Shown here piece by piece: positions 54,980 to 63,570 of a stretch of DNA of 64,000 nt. Every line of letters starts with the position of its first letter. Within the stretch, counting starts at the first letter, position 1. The position numbers were made by a program, and so were the translations under genes. The DNA lies in NCBI RefSeq assembly GCF_048268525.1, contig NZ_JBLWVH010000013.1, positions 1 through 64,000 on the forward strand, given 5' to 3'. Origin of the DNA: Maricaulis sp048268525 (GTDB lineage Bacteria > Pseudomonadota > Alphaproteobacteria > Caulobacterales > Maricaulaceae). The notes under the pieces were generated by a model. The model saw nothing but the letters and a program-made list of their open reading frames with translations. It was not told the DNA's origin and searched no databases.

Positions 54980-55491
54980 TGTCGACCGCTCACTCCGATC
55001 CCTACCCGAAACACCGGGCGAATGTCGGGATCGCGCTCTTCAACGCCAAGGGCGACGTCTGGCTTGGTCGGCGAGACGCAACGCCGGGACCATGGAACTG
55101 GCAGCTTCCGCAAGGCGGAATCGATCCCGGTGAAGACCATCAGGCCGCTGCGCTGCGCGAATTGAGCGAGGAGACAGGAGTCCGGCCTGACCTCGTAAAC
55201 TATCTCGGTGAGATAGACGGGTGGCTGGCCTATGATTATCCAGCTGACGTCCGCGACGACCCGCGCTTCCGTAAGAAGCGGCACCTTGGTCAGAAACAGA
55301 GATGGTTTGCCTTTCGCTTCACCGGCAATGATCAGGATTTTGACCTGGCTGGCCATGATGAGGTCGAGTTCGACCAATGGCGTTGGGGTCGGCTCAGCGA
55401 CATCCCGGACCTGATCATTCCATGGAAGCGAAACGTCTATGTGGCCGTCGCAGACAGTTTCGCGAAGTTCAGCCGCCAGGCGCCAACCTAG
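54979..55491 (+). CDS. rppH: RNA pyrophosphohydrolase RppH (NudH)
   Basis: 170 residues from ATG 54979, overlapping the upstream stop (TGATG). The N-terminus Tyr-Arg/Lys-x-Asn-Val-Gly-Ile is followed by Trp-Gln-Leu-Pro-Gln-Gly-Gly and a full Nudix box near 45-67 (GGIDPGED, then RELSEETGV). It removes pyrophosphate from mRNA 5' ends. Its TAG shares the palindrome CTAG with the stop of the convergent amidohydrolase. Confidence 0.93.
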   Translation: MSTAHSDPYPKHRANVGIALFNAKGDVWLGRRDATPGPWNWQLPQGGIDPGEDHQAAALRELSEETGVRPDLVNYLGEIDGWLAYDYPADVRDDPRFRKKRHLGQKQRWFAFRFTGNDQDFDLAGHDEVEFDQWRWGRLSDIPDLIIPWKRNVYVAVADSFAKFSRQAPT

Positions 55492-57047
55492 CGAGCATCC
55501 CCACCCTGGCGCGCCGAAAGTGCCTCGCGGCGCAGTTTGCGGCCTCCGACCCACACCGTTTGAATGGAATTCATCGCCTCCATGCTTCGGCGAGGGTCTT
55601 CCGTGAGGAGTATCAGGTCAGCTGCATATCCCTGAGCAATCAGCCCATGCGTATCGCCAATTCCGAGCGCCCGTGCATTGCTGACTGTGGCTGCGGCCAG
55701 GATGGCCTCCGCTGGTACGCCGGCACGCTCCAGGTCCAGCATCTCCCAATACCCGGCCAGTCCCGGCGGCGACGCCCATCCAAACCCGCCGACCGCTGTA
55801 TCTGTTCCAAACAGCAGCTTTCCGCCGTCACGCACATAGTTGGCGACAAGGGTCTGATATCGCCGAACGAAATTTCGTTGCAGGTCCGGCAGGTCGTTTG
55901 GCGTTCCGCCGCCGGCGAGAATGAGATCTCCGAAGCGTTCGATGAACTGACCACGCTGTACCTGTGCATCGGTCCGTAGATGCTCAATGAGCTCGGCGGG
56001 CATCACATCCAGCCAGGCAGGGTCATTCAGGAGATCGGGCTGAAACAACGAACGGGTGTTTGCCAGTGTCCGAATGGTCGATTGCACACTTTGATCACTT
56101 GCGACGAGCGACTCCATGAGTGACACGACCTGCGGCCCCGGTCGCCGCGCTAGAAACCCGTCCTGAGGCCATTCCCAGGGACCGTGCGCAAAGAAGTCAA
56201 TCCCCGCCGCCATTCCCAGTTCAAACCCCGCCGGGGACGTCGCGTGAAGGAAGACCGGCATCTCTCGTGCGTGTGCCGCCGCCGTCAATTGACGAACAAT
56301 CTCCGCCGACGGTAGGGCGAAGTCGGGCGCGCCGCCCGGCCACCAAAGCGCCTCCTCATAGTAGAGTTTGACGCAAGACCCGCCTGCGGCCTCAATCACG
56401 TCGAGGATCGCGTCGGGCGTATGGTCGACCGCGCGCATTCCTGGCAACAAGGTACCGCGGCCGAACGGGTCGTGAAGCAATGCGGAAAACGCATCGACCA
56501 CCTGATCCGGCGCGAAGTCGAGAGCCATGAATCCGTCCGGCAAAACGACTCCCGGGCCGCAGTGCAGCAAGTTTGGCCGGGCAGGCGAGGCAAGGAACCT
56601 GGCGTTGATCTGAGGGTCGGCGTTCAGTTCCACGACGGTGGTGAAACCATGGAACAAATAGCTGCGCGGCAGCTGCTCCATGTAAGCCGCATGAAGGTCT
56701 TCAAACTCGGGCGTATCCCGGCGGCGCAGCCCCGTCGCGTGGTAGAGATGCACGTGGCTGTCAATCAAGCCGGGCAGCAAGTAGAGCCCATCTGCGTCAA
56801 TGACATCGAATCTTCCATCAGGAATTTCTGCGTCCACGCTCATGACCTGGCCATTGGAGACCAGCACGTCGGCAACCTGCCCGTCGTGCGGACTTTCAGG
56901 CGATATGATTGTCGCGCCGCGGATTATGAAGCCCCCTTGCGCTGACGGCGGCCGATCCTCTGCCGTGGCCGTCCCACTGACAGAAACAAGCAGCGATACC
57001 GTCATGACTAGGCGCCCGGAGCGAACCAATGACCGGATCACATCCAC
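55488..57047 (-). CDS. exported imidazolonepropionase-like amidohydrolase
   Basis: About 519 residues from the GTG at 57047, chosen because it gives a good signal peptide (Arg-rich start, hydrophobic core, cut after Thr-Ala-Thr-Ala); other starts are possible, including ATG 57005 and a GTG at 57128 that has AGGAGA before it. Metal ligands of the amidohydrolase fold are all visible: Asp-Ser-His-Val-His, Val-Lys-Leu-Tyr, Phe-Leu-His-Ala, Phe-Ala-His-Gly and Phe-Gly-Thr-Asp-Thr. Periplasmic hydrolysis of an amide or dipeptide is likely; the substrate is not known. It is divergent from an AraC regulator, which may control it. Confidence 0.88.
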   Translation of the reverse strand: MDVIRSLVRSGRLVMTVSLLVSVSGTATAEDRPPSAQGGFIIRGATIISPESPHDGQVADVLVSNGQVMSVDAEIPDGRFDVIDADGLYLLPGLIDSHVHLYHATGLRRRDTPEFEDLHAAYMEQLPRSYLFHGFTTVVELNADPQINARFLASPARPNLLHCGPGVVLPDGFMALDFAPDQVVDAFSALLHDPFGRGTLLPGMRAVDHTPDAILDVIEAAGGSCVKLYYEEALWWPGGAPDFALPSAEIVRQLTAAAHAREMPVFLHATSPAGFELGMAAGIDFFAHGPWEWPQDGFLARRPGPQVVSLMESLVASDQSVQSTIRTLANTRSLFQPDLLNDPAWLDVMPAELIEHLRTDAQVQRGQFIERFGDLILAGGGTPNDLPDLQRNFVRRYQTLVANYVRDGGKLLFGTDTAVGGFGWASPPGLAGYWEMLDLERAGVPAEAILAAATVSNARALGIGDTHGLIAQGYAADLILLTEDPRRSMEAMNSIQTVWVGGRKLRREALSARQGGDAR

Positions 57048-57233
57048 GACGGTGGCAAAGGGCCATGAGGGCACGAAATGGCTATGGCGAGCGCGATTGA
57101 GGCCTGGGATGGAAAAAATTGGGCGCACGAAGATCTCCTGGAATGGCGTGCTCCCAAAAGGCTCTATTTCCTGATTTCAGGCTTCCTGAATCGCGATCTT
57201 GGACACCCTGACCTTCATCGTCTAAATGATCAC

Positions 57234-58223
57234 ATGCCTTGGCTCGTGCCAGTTTCCGCCATGCTTTCTGTCATCATGGCGCTATATCTTGCCACGCTTG
57301 ATGGTCCCCGGCGGCGATCATACCGATGGCTTTCGGGCGCCATGGGCCTGCTCGCGGTGCTCATTTCACTTACCGGGCTTGTCGTGCCCGACGGGGGGCC
57401 GGCCATTGGGCTGGCGCGCCCGGTTCTGGCAATGGGCTTTCCACCCCTCCTGTTCCTGCACGTTCGGACGCTCAGCAAAGACGAACCGGTCCGGGCGGTC
57501 TGGCATCTCGCAGGGCCGGGGCTAGTTGGCGGCATTGTCCTTTTAGGGATTGTCACCGGGACCCCGACCGGCACCGCAATTGACCTTGCATTACTCGTTG
57601 GCAGCCTGGCCTATGCCGTCGCTTGCACTCGGCAAGTCGACCCGGAACAGGCACCGTCGACCCGACGCTGGATCCGGATCGTTGGTGCCTGGCTCGCGAC
57701 CATGGCCTTGGCCGATCTGATCGTTGCCCTGGAGTTGCTCGGAAACAAGCCGGCGTCGGAATCGCTTGGTCTGGCGATTGCGCTGGCCGGTCTGGTTGGC
57801 TTTCTTTCCTACTTCCTCGTTTCGAGCCTTCATCAGGTCGGGCCCGTGTCGTGGATGATGGCGCGACTGAAACGAGCGCCCTCCGGCAGCCTCGACGATC
57901 TCGACAGGCACATGCGTGTTCGCGAAGCCTGGCGCGACCCTGATCTGACCGTAGCGCGAATTGGCCGCCAGATCAGCTGGTCACAGCGACAAGTGTCCGA
58001 GTGCGTCAACTCCCAGGCCGGTCAATCGGTCAGCAACTGGATCAACACCTATCGCGCGGCCGAAGCAAAACGCCTGATGGTGCTGTCCCCGGATCGGCCA
58101 CTCGTGGAGCTTTGTCTGGATTGTGGTTTCCAGACCCGCTCCAACTTCAATCGGGCGTTCAAGGGCATCACAGGAATGTCGCCATCGGCATGGCGCAAGG
58201 CCAACAAAAAAGACCGCCCCTGA
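57234..58223 (+). CDS. AraC family regulator with N-terminal membrane domain
   Basis: 329 residues if ATG 57234 is used; the frame is open to an ATG at 57078, but that start would overlap the amidohydrolase promoter region. Residues 1-215 hold six or seven membrane segments. The C-terminal domain (about 230-325) is a double helix-turn-helix AraC domain: LTVARIGRQISWSQRQVSE, then CLDCGFQTRSNFNRAFK and the terminal Gly-x-Ser-Pro-Ser-x-Trp-Arg. It is a membrane-embedded transcription factor, probably sensing a small molecule linked to the divergent amidohydrolase. Confidence 0.85.
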   Translation: MPWLVPVSAMLSVIMALYLATLDGPRRRSYRWLSGAMGLLAVLISLTGLVVPDGGPAIGLARPVLAMGFPPLLFLHVRTLSKDEPVRAVWHLAGPGLVGGIVLLGIVTGTPTGTAIDLALLVGSLAYAVACTRQVDPEQAPSTRRWIRIVGAWLATMALADLIVALELLGNKPASESLGLAIALAGLVGFLSYFLVSSLHQVGPVSWMMARLKRAPSGSLDDLDRHMRVREAWRDPDLTVARIGRQISWSQRQVSECVNSQAGQSVSNWINTYRAAEAKRLMVLSPDRPLVELCLDCGFQTRSNFNRAFKGITGMSPSAWRKANKKDRP

Positions 58224-58233
58224 CGGGCGGTCT
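58211..58233. terminator. hairpin terminator between the AraC gene and atpC
   Basis: AGACCGCCC at 58211-58219 pairs with 58225-58233, with a 5-nt loop that contains the AraC stop codon. The convergent atpC gene ends at 58262. Runs of A on the left and T-rich sequence on the right suggest it works in both directions. Confidence 0.75.
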
Positions 58234-58261
58234 CATTCATCATGTTATCGAAAACATGTGC

Positions 58262-58663
58262 CTAGTGAGACACGACCGACAGCATCGCTTCAAACTTGGC
58301 CACCCGGGCCGCGGCGAGATCTCGCTCTTCGTCATCCTTCGCAGCGGTCACGTCCTCGCGAGCATCTGACAGGTTTTGCGCCAATTCATCGGCATTGATA
58401 TCAGCGACGGCGACGGCCTCTTCAGCAAGGATGGTCAGGCCGGCTGCCGTCACTTCGGCAAAACCACCATGGATGAAGGTGCGGGTTTCCGAACCGGCAT
58501 CGATGACCGTAATCGCGCCAGGACGGATCACCGACATGAAAGGTGCGTGGTTCGGCAACACACCGAAATCGCCTTCTTCACCGGGAACGACAACCTGATC
58601 GACTTGACCGGCGAACAGACGACGCTCCGGGGAGACGAGATCAAATTGGAGTTTGTCAGCCAT
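58262..58663 (-). CDS. atpC: ATP synthase F1 epsilon subunit
   Basis: 133 residues from ATG 58663 with GAAGGG about 7 nt upstream. The N-terminal beta-sandwich shows Phe-Asp-Leu-Val-Ser-Pro-Glu-Arg, Pro-Gly-Glu-Glu-Gly-Asp-Phe-Gly-Val and Asn-His-Ala-Pro. The C-terminal helical pair is typical. It is not directly next to atpD: an unrelated gene and a terminator intervene, so a separate promoter probably lies within or before that gene. Confidence 0.95.
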   Translation of the reverse strand: MADKLQFDLVSPERRLFAGQVDQVVVPGEEGDFGVLPNHAPFMSVIRPGAITVIDAGSETRTFIHGGFAEVTAAGLTILAEEAVAVADINADELAQNLSDAREDVTAAKDDEERDLAAARVAKFEAMLSVVSH

Positions 58664-58756
58664 GAGACTACCCTTCGATATTCCGCGTCCGTCTAGCAGG
58701 TTATCCAAAGCTTGTGGACCCCCTTCATTCAGCCCGCGACGGGGCGTTGCAGCCGG

Positions 58757-59533
58757 TCAGTGACAGTCGCGAATACCGTCGGTGATAATCTGCCAGAGGT
58801 CGGCGACTGCCCGGTTGCGGACGCCATCAATACGGACCGTCACTTCTGCCCCTCCATACGCCTCGACAGGGATTTCGACAATCTGGCGGATATGAATTGG
58901 ATAGGGCGGCAATTGGCGGGGCGGCGCCGCTCCTGAAACGGGGGCCAGCGCCAGTGGGTCCTGGGTAGCCAGACGAATTTGCCAGCTCCCGACTGCTGGA
59001 CAATCGCTCTCCCAGGCGACCTGGACCAGGCGTGTCGGCTCGAGCAATGTTTGCAGGTGAACCAATCCGGGAAAGCCGACTGCGGAGGCGTCGGACAGGT
59101 CGGCTGGCAGGATCCCACGAGCGCGAAGACTTGTGGCAATGGCCGGACCGTCGAAACTCGCTGCCGCCAATTCATGGAAATCTTCCGCACGGGCTGTCAA
59201 TCGGCCACTCCGGTAGACCCACTCACAGGTCCCGGTGGACGACTCGCAGAGCCGCACGAAACCCGCCTCGAAACCTTCAGTCCAGTAGCCTGTCGTTGTC
59301 GTCGTGACAGGTCCATCCATATCATGGCGCCACCCGTCCCGTGCGGTTGCGGCGGCAAAAGCAGCATCGAGTTCCGCTACCGCGCTGGCCCGCACCCATG
59401 CTGTCCAAGCACGCCACAGGTCCGGTCCATCATAACCGTCATGAACGATTTGTGCCTCTTCCGGGGGGCCTTGCGGTGGAGGTGGAGGTGAAGAATTTCC
59501 TGCCAGTAGTCCTGCCAATAACGAGACAAGCAT
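58757..59533 (-). CDS. putative exported protein of unknown function between atpD and atpC
   Basis: 258 residues from ATG 59533, which has AAAGGG about 8 nt upstream; ATGs at 59563 and 59578 are in frame. A short hydrophobic start (Met-Leu-Val-Ser-Leu-Leu-Ala-Gly) is followed by a Pro-rich stretch. Six cysteines include two pairs near 105 and 200. The rest is alpha/beta with Trp-rich segments. No family recognised. It follows the atpD terminator and precedes atpC by 93 bp, so it may be in a transcript with atpC. Confidence 0.65.
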   Translation of the reverse strand: MLVSLLAGLLAGNSSPPPPPQGPPEEAQIVHDGYDGPDLWRAWTAWVRASAVAELDAAFAAATARDGWRHDMDGPVTTTTTGYWTEGFEAGFVRLCESSTGTCEWVYRSGRLTARAEDFHELAAASFDGPAIATSLRARGILPADLSDASAVGFPGLVHLQTLLEPTRLVQVAWESDCPAVGSWQIRLATQDPLALAPVSGAAPPRQLPPYPIHIRQIVEIPVEAYGGAEVTVRIDGVRNRAVADLWQIITDGIRDCH

Positions 59534-59601
59534 GTCCGCAACCCTTTCATCCGGTTGCTCCATCAGGAGCAATTGCAAATTGCCTCTCCCGCCCCAAAAA
59601 G

Positions 59602-59633
59602 AAAAGGCCAGCTCCGCTAGGAGCTGGCCTTTT
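59602..59633 (-). terminator. strong rho-independent terminator after atpD
   Basis: A perfect 14-bp stem (59602-59615 with 59620-59633) surrounds a 4-nt loop. On the minus strand the stem ends in TTTT and continues CTTTTT. It lies 22 bp beyond the atpD stop and would end the atpHAGD transcript before the next two genes. Confidence 0.9.
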
Positions 59634-59655
59634 CAGTCAGATCATCAAGAGAGCC

Positions 59656-61095
59656 TTAGGCGGCTTCGGCAGCCAGCTTCTCGGCCTTCTTCACAGCGTC
59701 GTCGATGGTGCCAACCATGTAGAAGGCGGCTTCCGGCAGGTGGTCGTATTCACCGTCGCAGATGGCCTTGAAGCCCTTCACGGTATCGGCGACAGGCACC
59801 TGGATGCCCGGGAAACCGGTGAAGATTTCGGCAACGTCGAACGGCTGCGACAGGAAGCGCTCGACCTTACGGGCGCGGGCCACGGTCAGCTTGTCTTCTT
59901 CCGACAGCTCGTCCATGCCCAGGATCGCGATGATGTCCTGCAGGGCCTTGTAGCGCTGGAGGATTTCCTGGACGCGACGGGCGGTCAGATAGTGCTCTTC
60001 ACCGACGATGCGCGGCTCGAGGATCCGTGAAGTGGAGTCGAGCGGGTCAACAGCCGGGTAGATACCCTTTTCCGAGATCGCACGGTTCAGAACCGTGGTC
60101 GCGTCGAGGTGGGCGAAGGTCGTGGCCGGAGCCGGGTCGGTCAGGTCATCAGCCGGGACGTAAACGGCCTGGACCGAGGTGATCGAGCCCTTGTTGGTCG
60201 AGGTAATGCGCTCTTGCAGGGCACCCATGTCGGTCGCGAGTGTCGGCTGATAGCCCACGGCGGACGGGATGCGACCCAGAAGGGCGGACACTTCGGAGCC
60301 GGCCTGGGTGAAGCGGAAGATGTTGTCGACGAAGAACAGAACGTCCTTGCCTTCTTCATCACGGAAATATTCCGCTTGGGCGAGACCGGACAGGGCCACT
60401 CGGGCACGCGCGCCCGGAGGCTCGTTCATCTGGCCGAAGACGAGAGCGCAACGCGAACCTTCCGTGGAGCCATCATGCTCCTTGGGGTCCTTGTTCACGC
60501 CGGATTCGATCATTTCCCAGTACAGGTCGTTACCTTCACGGGTCCGCTCACCAACACCGGCGAAGACCGAGTAACCACCGAACAGCTTGGCGATGTTGTT
60601 GATCAGTTCCTGGATCAGAACCGTCTTGCCAACACCGGCGCCGCCGAACAGGCCGATCTTGCCGCCCTTGGCGTAGGGGCAAAGCAGGTCGACGACCTTG
60701 ATGCCGGTCGGCAGGATTTCCGCTTCCGTGGCCTGCTCCGCAAAGGACGGGGCCGGACGGTGAATCGGAGCCTTCATCGTGTGCGGGACATCACCAGCTT
60801 CATCGATCGGCTGACCGGTGACGCTCATGATGCGGCCAAGCGTACCCGGGCCAACCGGAACCATGATCGGGGTGCCGGTGTCGGTGACAACGGTACCGCG
60901 TTGCAGGCCCTCGGTGGCATCCATGGCGATGGTGCGGACCGTGTTCTCGCCGAGGTGCTGGGCAACCTCAAGCGTCAGGGACTTGCCATCATTGGTGGTT
61001 TCCAGGGCGTTGAGAATGTCCGGCAGGGTGCCGTCAAATTCAACGTCAACAACAGCGCCGGTAATCTGGACGACGCGTCCTTGGGAAGTGGTCAT
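59656..61095 (-). CDS. atpD: ATP synthase F1 beta subunit
   Basis: 479 residues. It has the catalytic P-loop GGAGVGKTVLI near 152, GERTREGNDLY near 186 and the conserved DELSEEDKLTV near 395. Catalytic subunit of the F1 head. An AGAGGAA ribosome site precedes the ATG; 17 bp separate it from atpG. Confidence 0.98.
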   Translation of the reverse strand: MTTSQGRVVQITGAVVDVEFDGTLPDILNALETTNDGKSLTLEVAQHLGENTVRTIAMDATEGLQRGTVVTDTGTPIMVPVGPGTLGRIMSVTGQPIDEAGDVPHTMKAPIHRPAPSFAEQATEAEILPTGIKVVDLLCPYAKGGKIGLFGGAGVGKTVLIQELINNIAKLFGGYSVFAGVGERTREGNDLYWEMIESGVNKDPKEHDGSTEGSRCALVFGQMNEPPGARARVALSGLAQAEYFRDEEGKDVLFFVDNIFRFTQAGSEVSALLGRIPSAVGYQPTLATDMGALQERITSTNKGSITSVQAVYVPADDLTDPAPATTFAHLDATTVLNRAISEKGIYPAVDPLDSTSRILEPRIVGEEHYLTARRVQEILQRYKALQDIIAILGMDELSEEDKLTVARARKVERFLSQPFDVAEIFTGFPGIQVPVADTVKGFKAICDGEYDHLPEAAFYMVGTIDDAVKKAEKLAAEAA

Positions 61096-61112
61096 AGCGT
61101 GTGTTCCTCTGC

Positions 61113-62000
61113 CTAGAGGGCCTCGGCGCCGGAGATGATTTCAGTCAACTCCGTGGTGATCTGCGCCTGACGGGTGCGGTTATAAACAAGGTTGAGTTTG
61201 TCGATCAGTTCGCCGGCATTGCGCGTGGCGTTGTCCATGGCAGCCATCTTGGCACCCATTTCGCCGGCGACGTTCTCCAGCAGGGCAGACAGGATGACTG
61301 TGTCGGCGTAACGCGGCAGCAGCACGTTGAGGATTGTCTCCTCGTCCGGTTCGGCTTCGTAGACGGCACCGCCAAGGTCCGGGCGCTCAACACCTTCATC
61401 GATGGCGTCGATCGCCGGGATGAGGACTTTGGCACGCGGCTTCTGGGAGATGACCGAGACGAATTCAGCCGAAACGAGTTCACAAACGTCGAACTCGCCA
61501 TTCTCGAACATGTGGCGGATCTTGTCGCCGATCCGCGCCGAAGTGGCGCCGGAAATCGTCTTCTCGGCAGACAGGTCCATCTTGTCGACGATCAGCGAGG
61601 CAAAGGTACGCTTGAGCTGGTCAGCGCCCTTCTTGCCCACGCAGATGATCTTGACGTCCTTGCCCTCGGCTTTCAGCGCATTGATGCGCTCGCGGGCCTT
61701 CTTCACGATATTCGTGTTGAAGCCACCGCACAGGCCGCGGTCTGCAGTCATGACGACCAGCAGGTAGGCGTCCGACTTGCCGGTCCCGACCAGAAGCGGC
61801 GACGCCCCCGGAGTTCCCGACATGGCGGTGGACAGGTTGGCCATCACGGCCGCCATGCGCTGGGCATAGGGGCGCGCGGCTTCCGCAGCTTCCTGCGCAC
61901 GGCGCAGTTTCGCTGCGGCGACCATCTGCATCGCCTTCGTGATCTTCTGCGTCGACTTGACGCTTTCGATCCGGTTTTTAAGGTCCTTAAGGCTCGCCAT
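61113..62000 (-). CDS. atpG: ATP synthase F1 gamma subunit
   Basis: 295 residues. Conserved ends are visible: the N-terminal helix Asp-Leu-Lys-Asn-Arg-Ile-x-Ser-Val-Lys-x-Thr-x-Lys-Ile-Thr-Lys-Ala-Met and the C-terminal Asn-x-x-Arg-Gln-Ala-Gln-Ile-Thr-x-Glu-Leu. It is the rotor shaft. The central Asp-Arg-Gly-Leu-Cys-Gly-Gly-x-Asn motif is present. Confidence 0.97.
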   Translation of the reverse strand: MASLKDLKNRIESVKSTQKITKAMQMVAAAKLRRAQEAAEAARPYAQRMAAVMANLSTAMSGTPGASPLLVGTGKSDAYLLVVMTADRGLCGGFNTNIVKKARERINALKAEGKDVKIICVGKKGADQLKRTFASLIVDKMDLSAEKTISGATSARIGDKIRHMFENGEFDVCELVSAEFVSVISQKPRAKVLIPAIDAIDEGVERPDLGGAVYEAEPDEETILNVLLPRYADTVILSALLENVAGEMGAKMAAMDNATRNAGELIDKLNLVYNRTRQAQITTELTEIISGAEAL

Positions 62001-62033
62001 CAGGCTCTCCTCAGCGGTTGATCTCGATCAGGC

Positions 62034-63566
62034 TCACGCGAAATGTTCGGTGAACTTGTCGAGTGCCGCCTTCAGCTTGCCTTCGCTGTCGTCGGTCAGC
62101 TTCTTCTCGGTGCGGATCGACGTCAGCAGCGCGGCGTGCTCGCCATGCAGGTGACGAAGAAGGTCCGCTTCATAGCGCTGCACATCGGCGGTCGGCAGCT
62201 TGTCGAGATAGCCACGGGTACCGGCGTAAATCACGCAGACCTGCTCTTCCATCGACAGCGGCGAGAATTGCGGCTGCTTGAGGAGCTCGGTCAGGCGCTG
62301 ACCCCGGTTCAGAAGCTTCTGGGTGGCGGCGTCGAGGTCCGAACCGAACTGGGCGAAAGCCGCCATCTCGCGGTACTGGGCCAGTTCGCCCTTCATCTTG
62401 CCGGCAACCTGCTTCATGGCCTTGGTCTGGGCAGCCGAGCCAACGCGCGACACCGACAGACCCACGTTCACGGCCGGGCGGATGCCCTGGTAGAAGAGGT
62501 CGGTTTCCAGGAAGATCTGACCATCGGTGATCGAGATCACGTTGGTCGGAATGTAGGCCGACACGTCGTTCGCCTGGGTTTCGATGATCGGCAGAGCCGT
62601 CATGGAACCCGAACCGTTCGCTTCATTCAGCTTGGCGGCGCGCTCGAGCAGGCGGGAGTGAAGGTAGAAGACGTCACCCGGATAGGCTTCACGGCCCGGC
62701 GGGCGACGCAGAAGCAGCGACATCTGACGATAGGCAACGGCCTGCTTGGACAGATCATCATAGACGATCAGCGAGTGCATGCCGTTATCACGGAAATACT
62801 CGGCCATGGCACAGGCGGTGAACGGCGCCAGGAACTGCATCGGAGCCGGGTCCGAAGCGGTAGCCGCAACGATGATGGTGTAATCCAGCGCGCCATTTTC
62901 CTCGAGCGTCTTCACGATCTGGGCGACGGTGGAGCGCTTCTGGCCGACGGCAACGTAGATGCAGTAGAGCTTGGCGCTCTCGTCATCGCCTTCGTTGATG
63001 GCTTTCTGGTTGAGGATGGTGTCGAGCGCGATCGCGGTCTTGCCGGTCTGGCGGTCACCAATGATCAGCTCGCGCTGTCCGCGGCCAACCGGGATCATGG
63101 CGTCAATCGCCTTGATGCCCGTCGCCATCGGCTCGTGCACGGATTTACGCGGGATGATGCCCGGCGCCTTCACGTCGACGCGGCGACGCTCTGCGACGTC
63201 CGTGAGCGGACCCTTGCCGTCGATCGGCTCACCGAGACCATCGACGACGCGGCCCAGCAGGCCCCGACCGACAGAGGTGTCAACGATCGAGCCAAGACGC
63301 TTGACGGTGTCGCCTTCCTTGATGCCCCGGTCATCACCGAAGATCACGCAGCCGACATTGTCGCGCTCGAGGTTCAGGGCCATGCCCTTGATGCCACCCG
63401 GGAACTCGACGAGCTCACCGGCCTTCACCTCATCGAGGCCATAGACACGTGCAATACCGTCACCGACGGAGAGCACGCTACCAACGTCCGAAACTTTCGC
63501 TTCGGCGCCGTAATTCTTGATTTGATCCTTGAGGATCGCAGAGATTTCTGCGGCACGGATGTCCAT
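62034..63566 (-). CDS. atpA: ATP synthase F1 alpha subunit
   Basis: 510 residues, usual length. P-loop GDRQTGKTAI near 170, the ATP-binding loop PGREAYPGDVFYLHSRLLER near 290 and TNVISITDGQ near 348. Non-catalytic nucleotide-binding subunit. The long plus-strand frame here is antisense shadow. Confidence 0.98.
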   Translation of the reverse strand: MDIRAAEISAILKDQIKNYGAEAKVSDVGSVLSVGDGIARVYGLDEVKAGELVEFPGGIKGMALNLERDNVGCVIFGDDRGIKEGDTVKRLGSIVDTSVGRGLLGRVVDGLGEPIDGKGPLTDVAERRRVDVKAPGIIPRKSVHEPMATGIKAIDAMIPVGRGQRELIIGDRQTGKTAIALDTILNQKAINEGDDESAKLYCIYVAVGQKRSTVAQIVKTLEENGALDYTIIVAATASDPAPMQFLAPFTACAMAEYFRDNGMHSLIVYDDLSKQAVAYRQMSLLLRRPPGREAYPGDVFYLHSRLLERAAKLNEANGSGSMTALPIIETQANDVSAYIPTNVISITDGQIFLETDLFYQGIRPAVNVGLSVSRVGSAAQTKAMKQVAGKMKGELAQYREMAAFAQFGSDLDAATQKLLNRGQRLTELLKQPQFSPLSMEEQVCVIYAGTRGYLDKLPTADVQRYEADLLRHLHGEHAALLTSIRTEKKLTDDSEGKLKAALDKFTEHFA

Positions 63567-63570
63567 GGAC

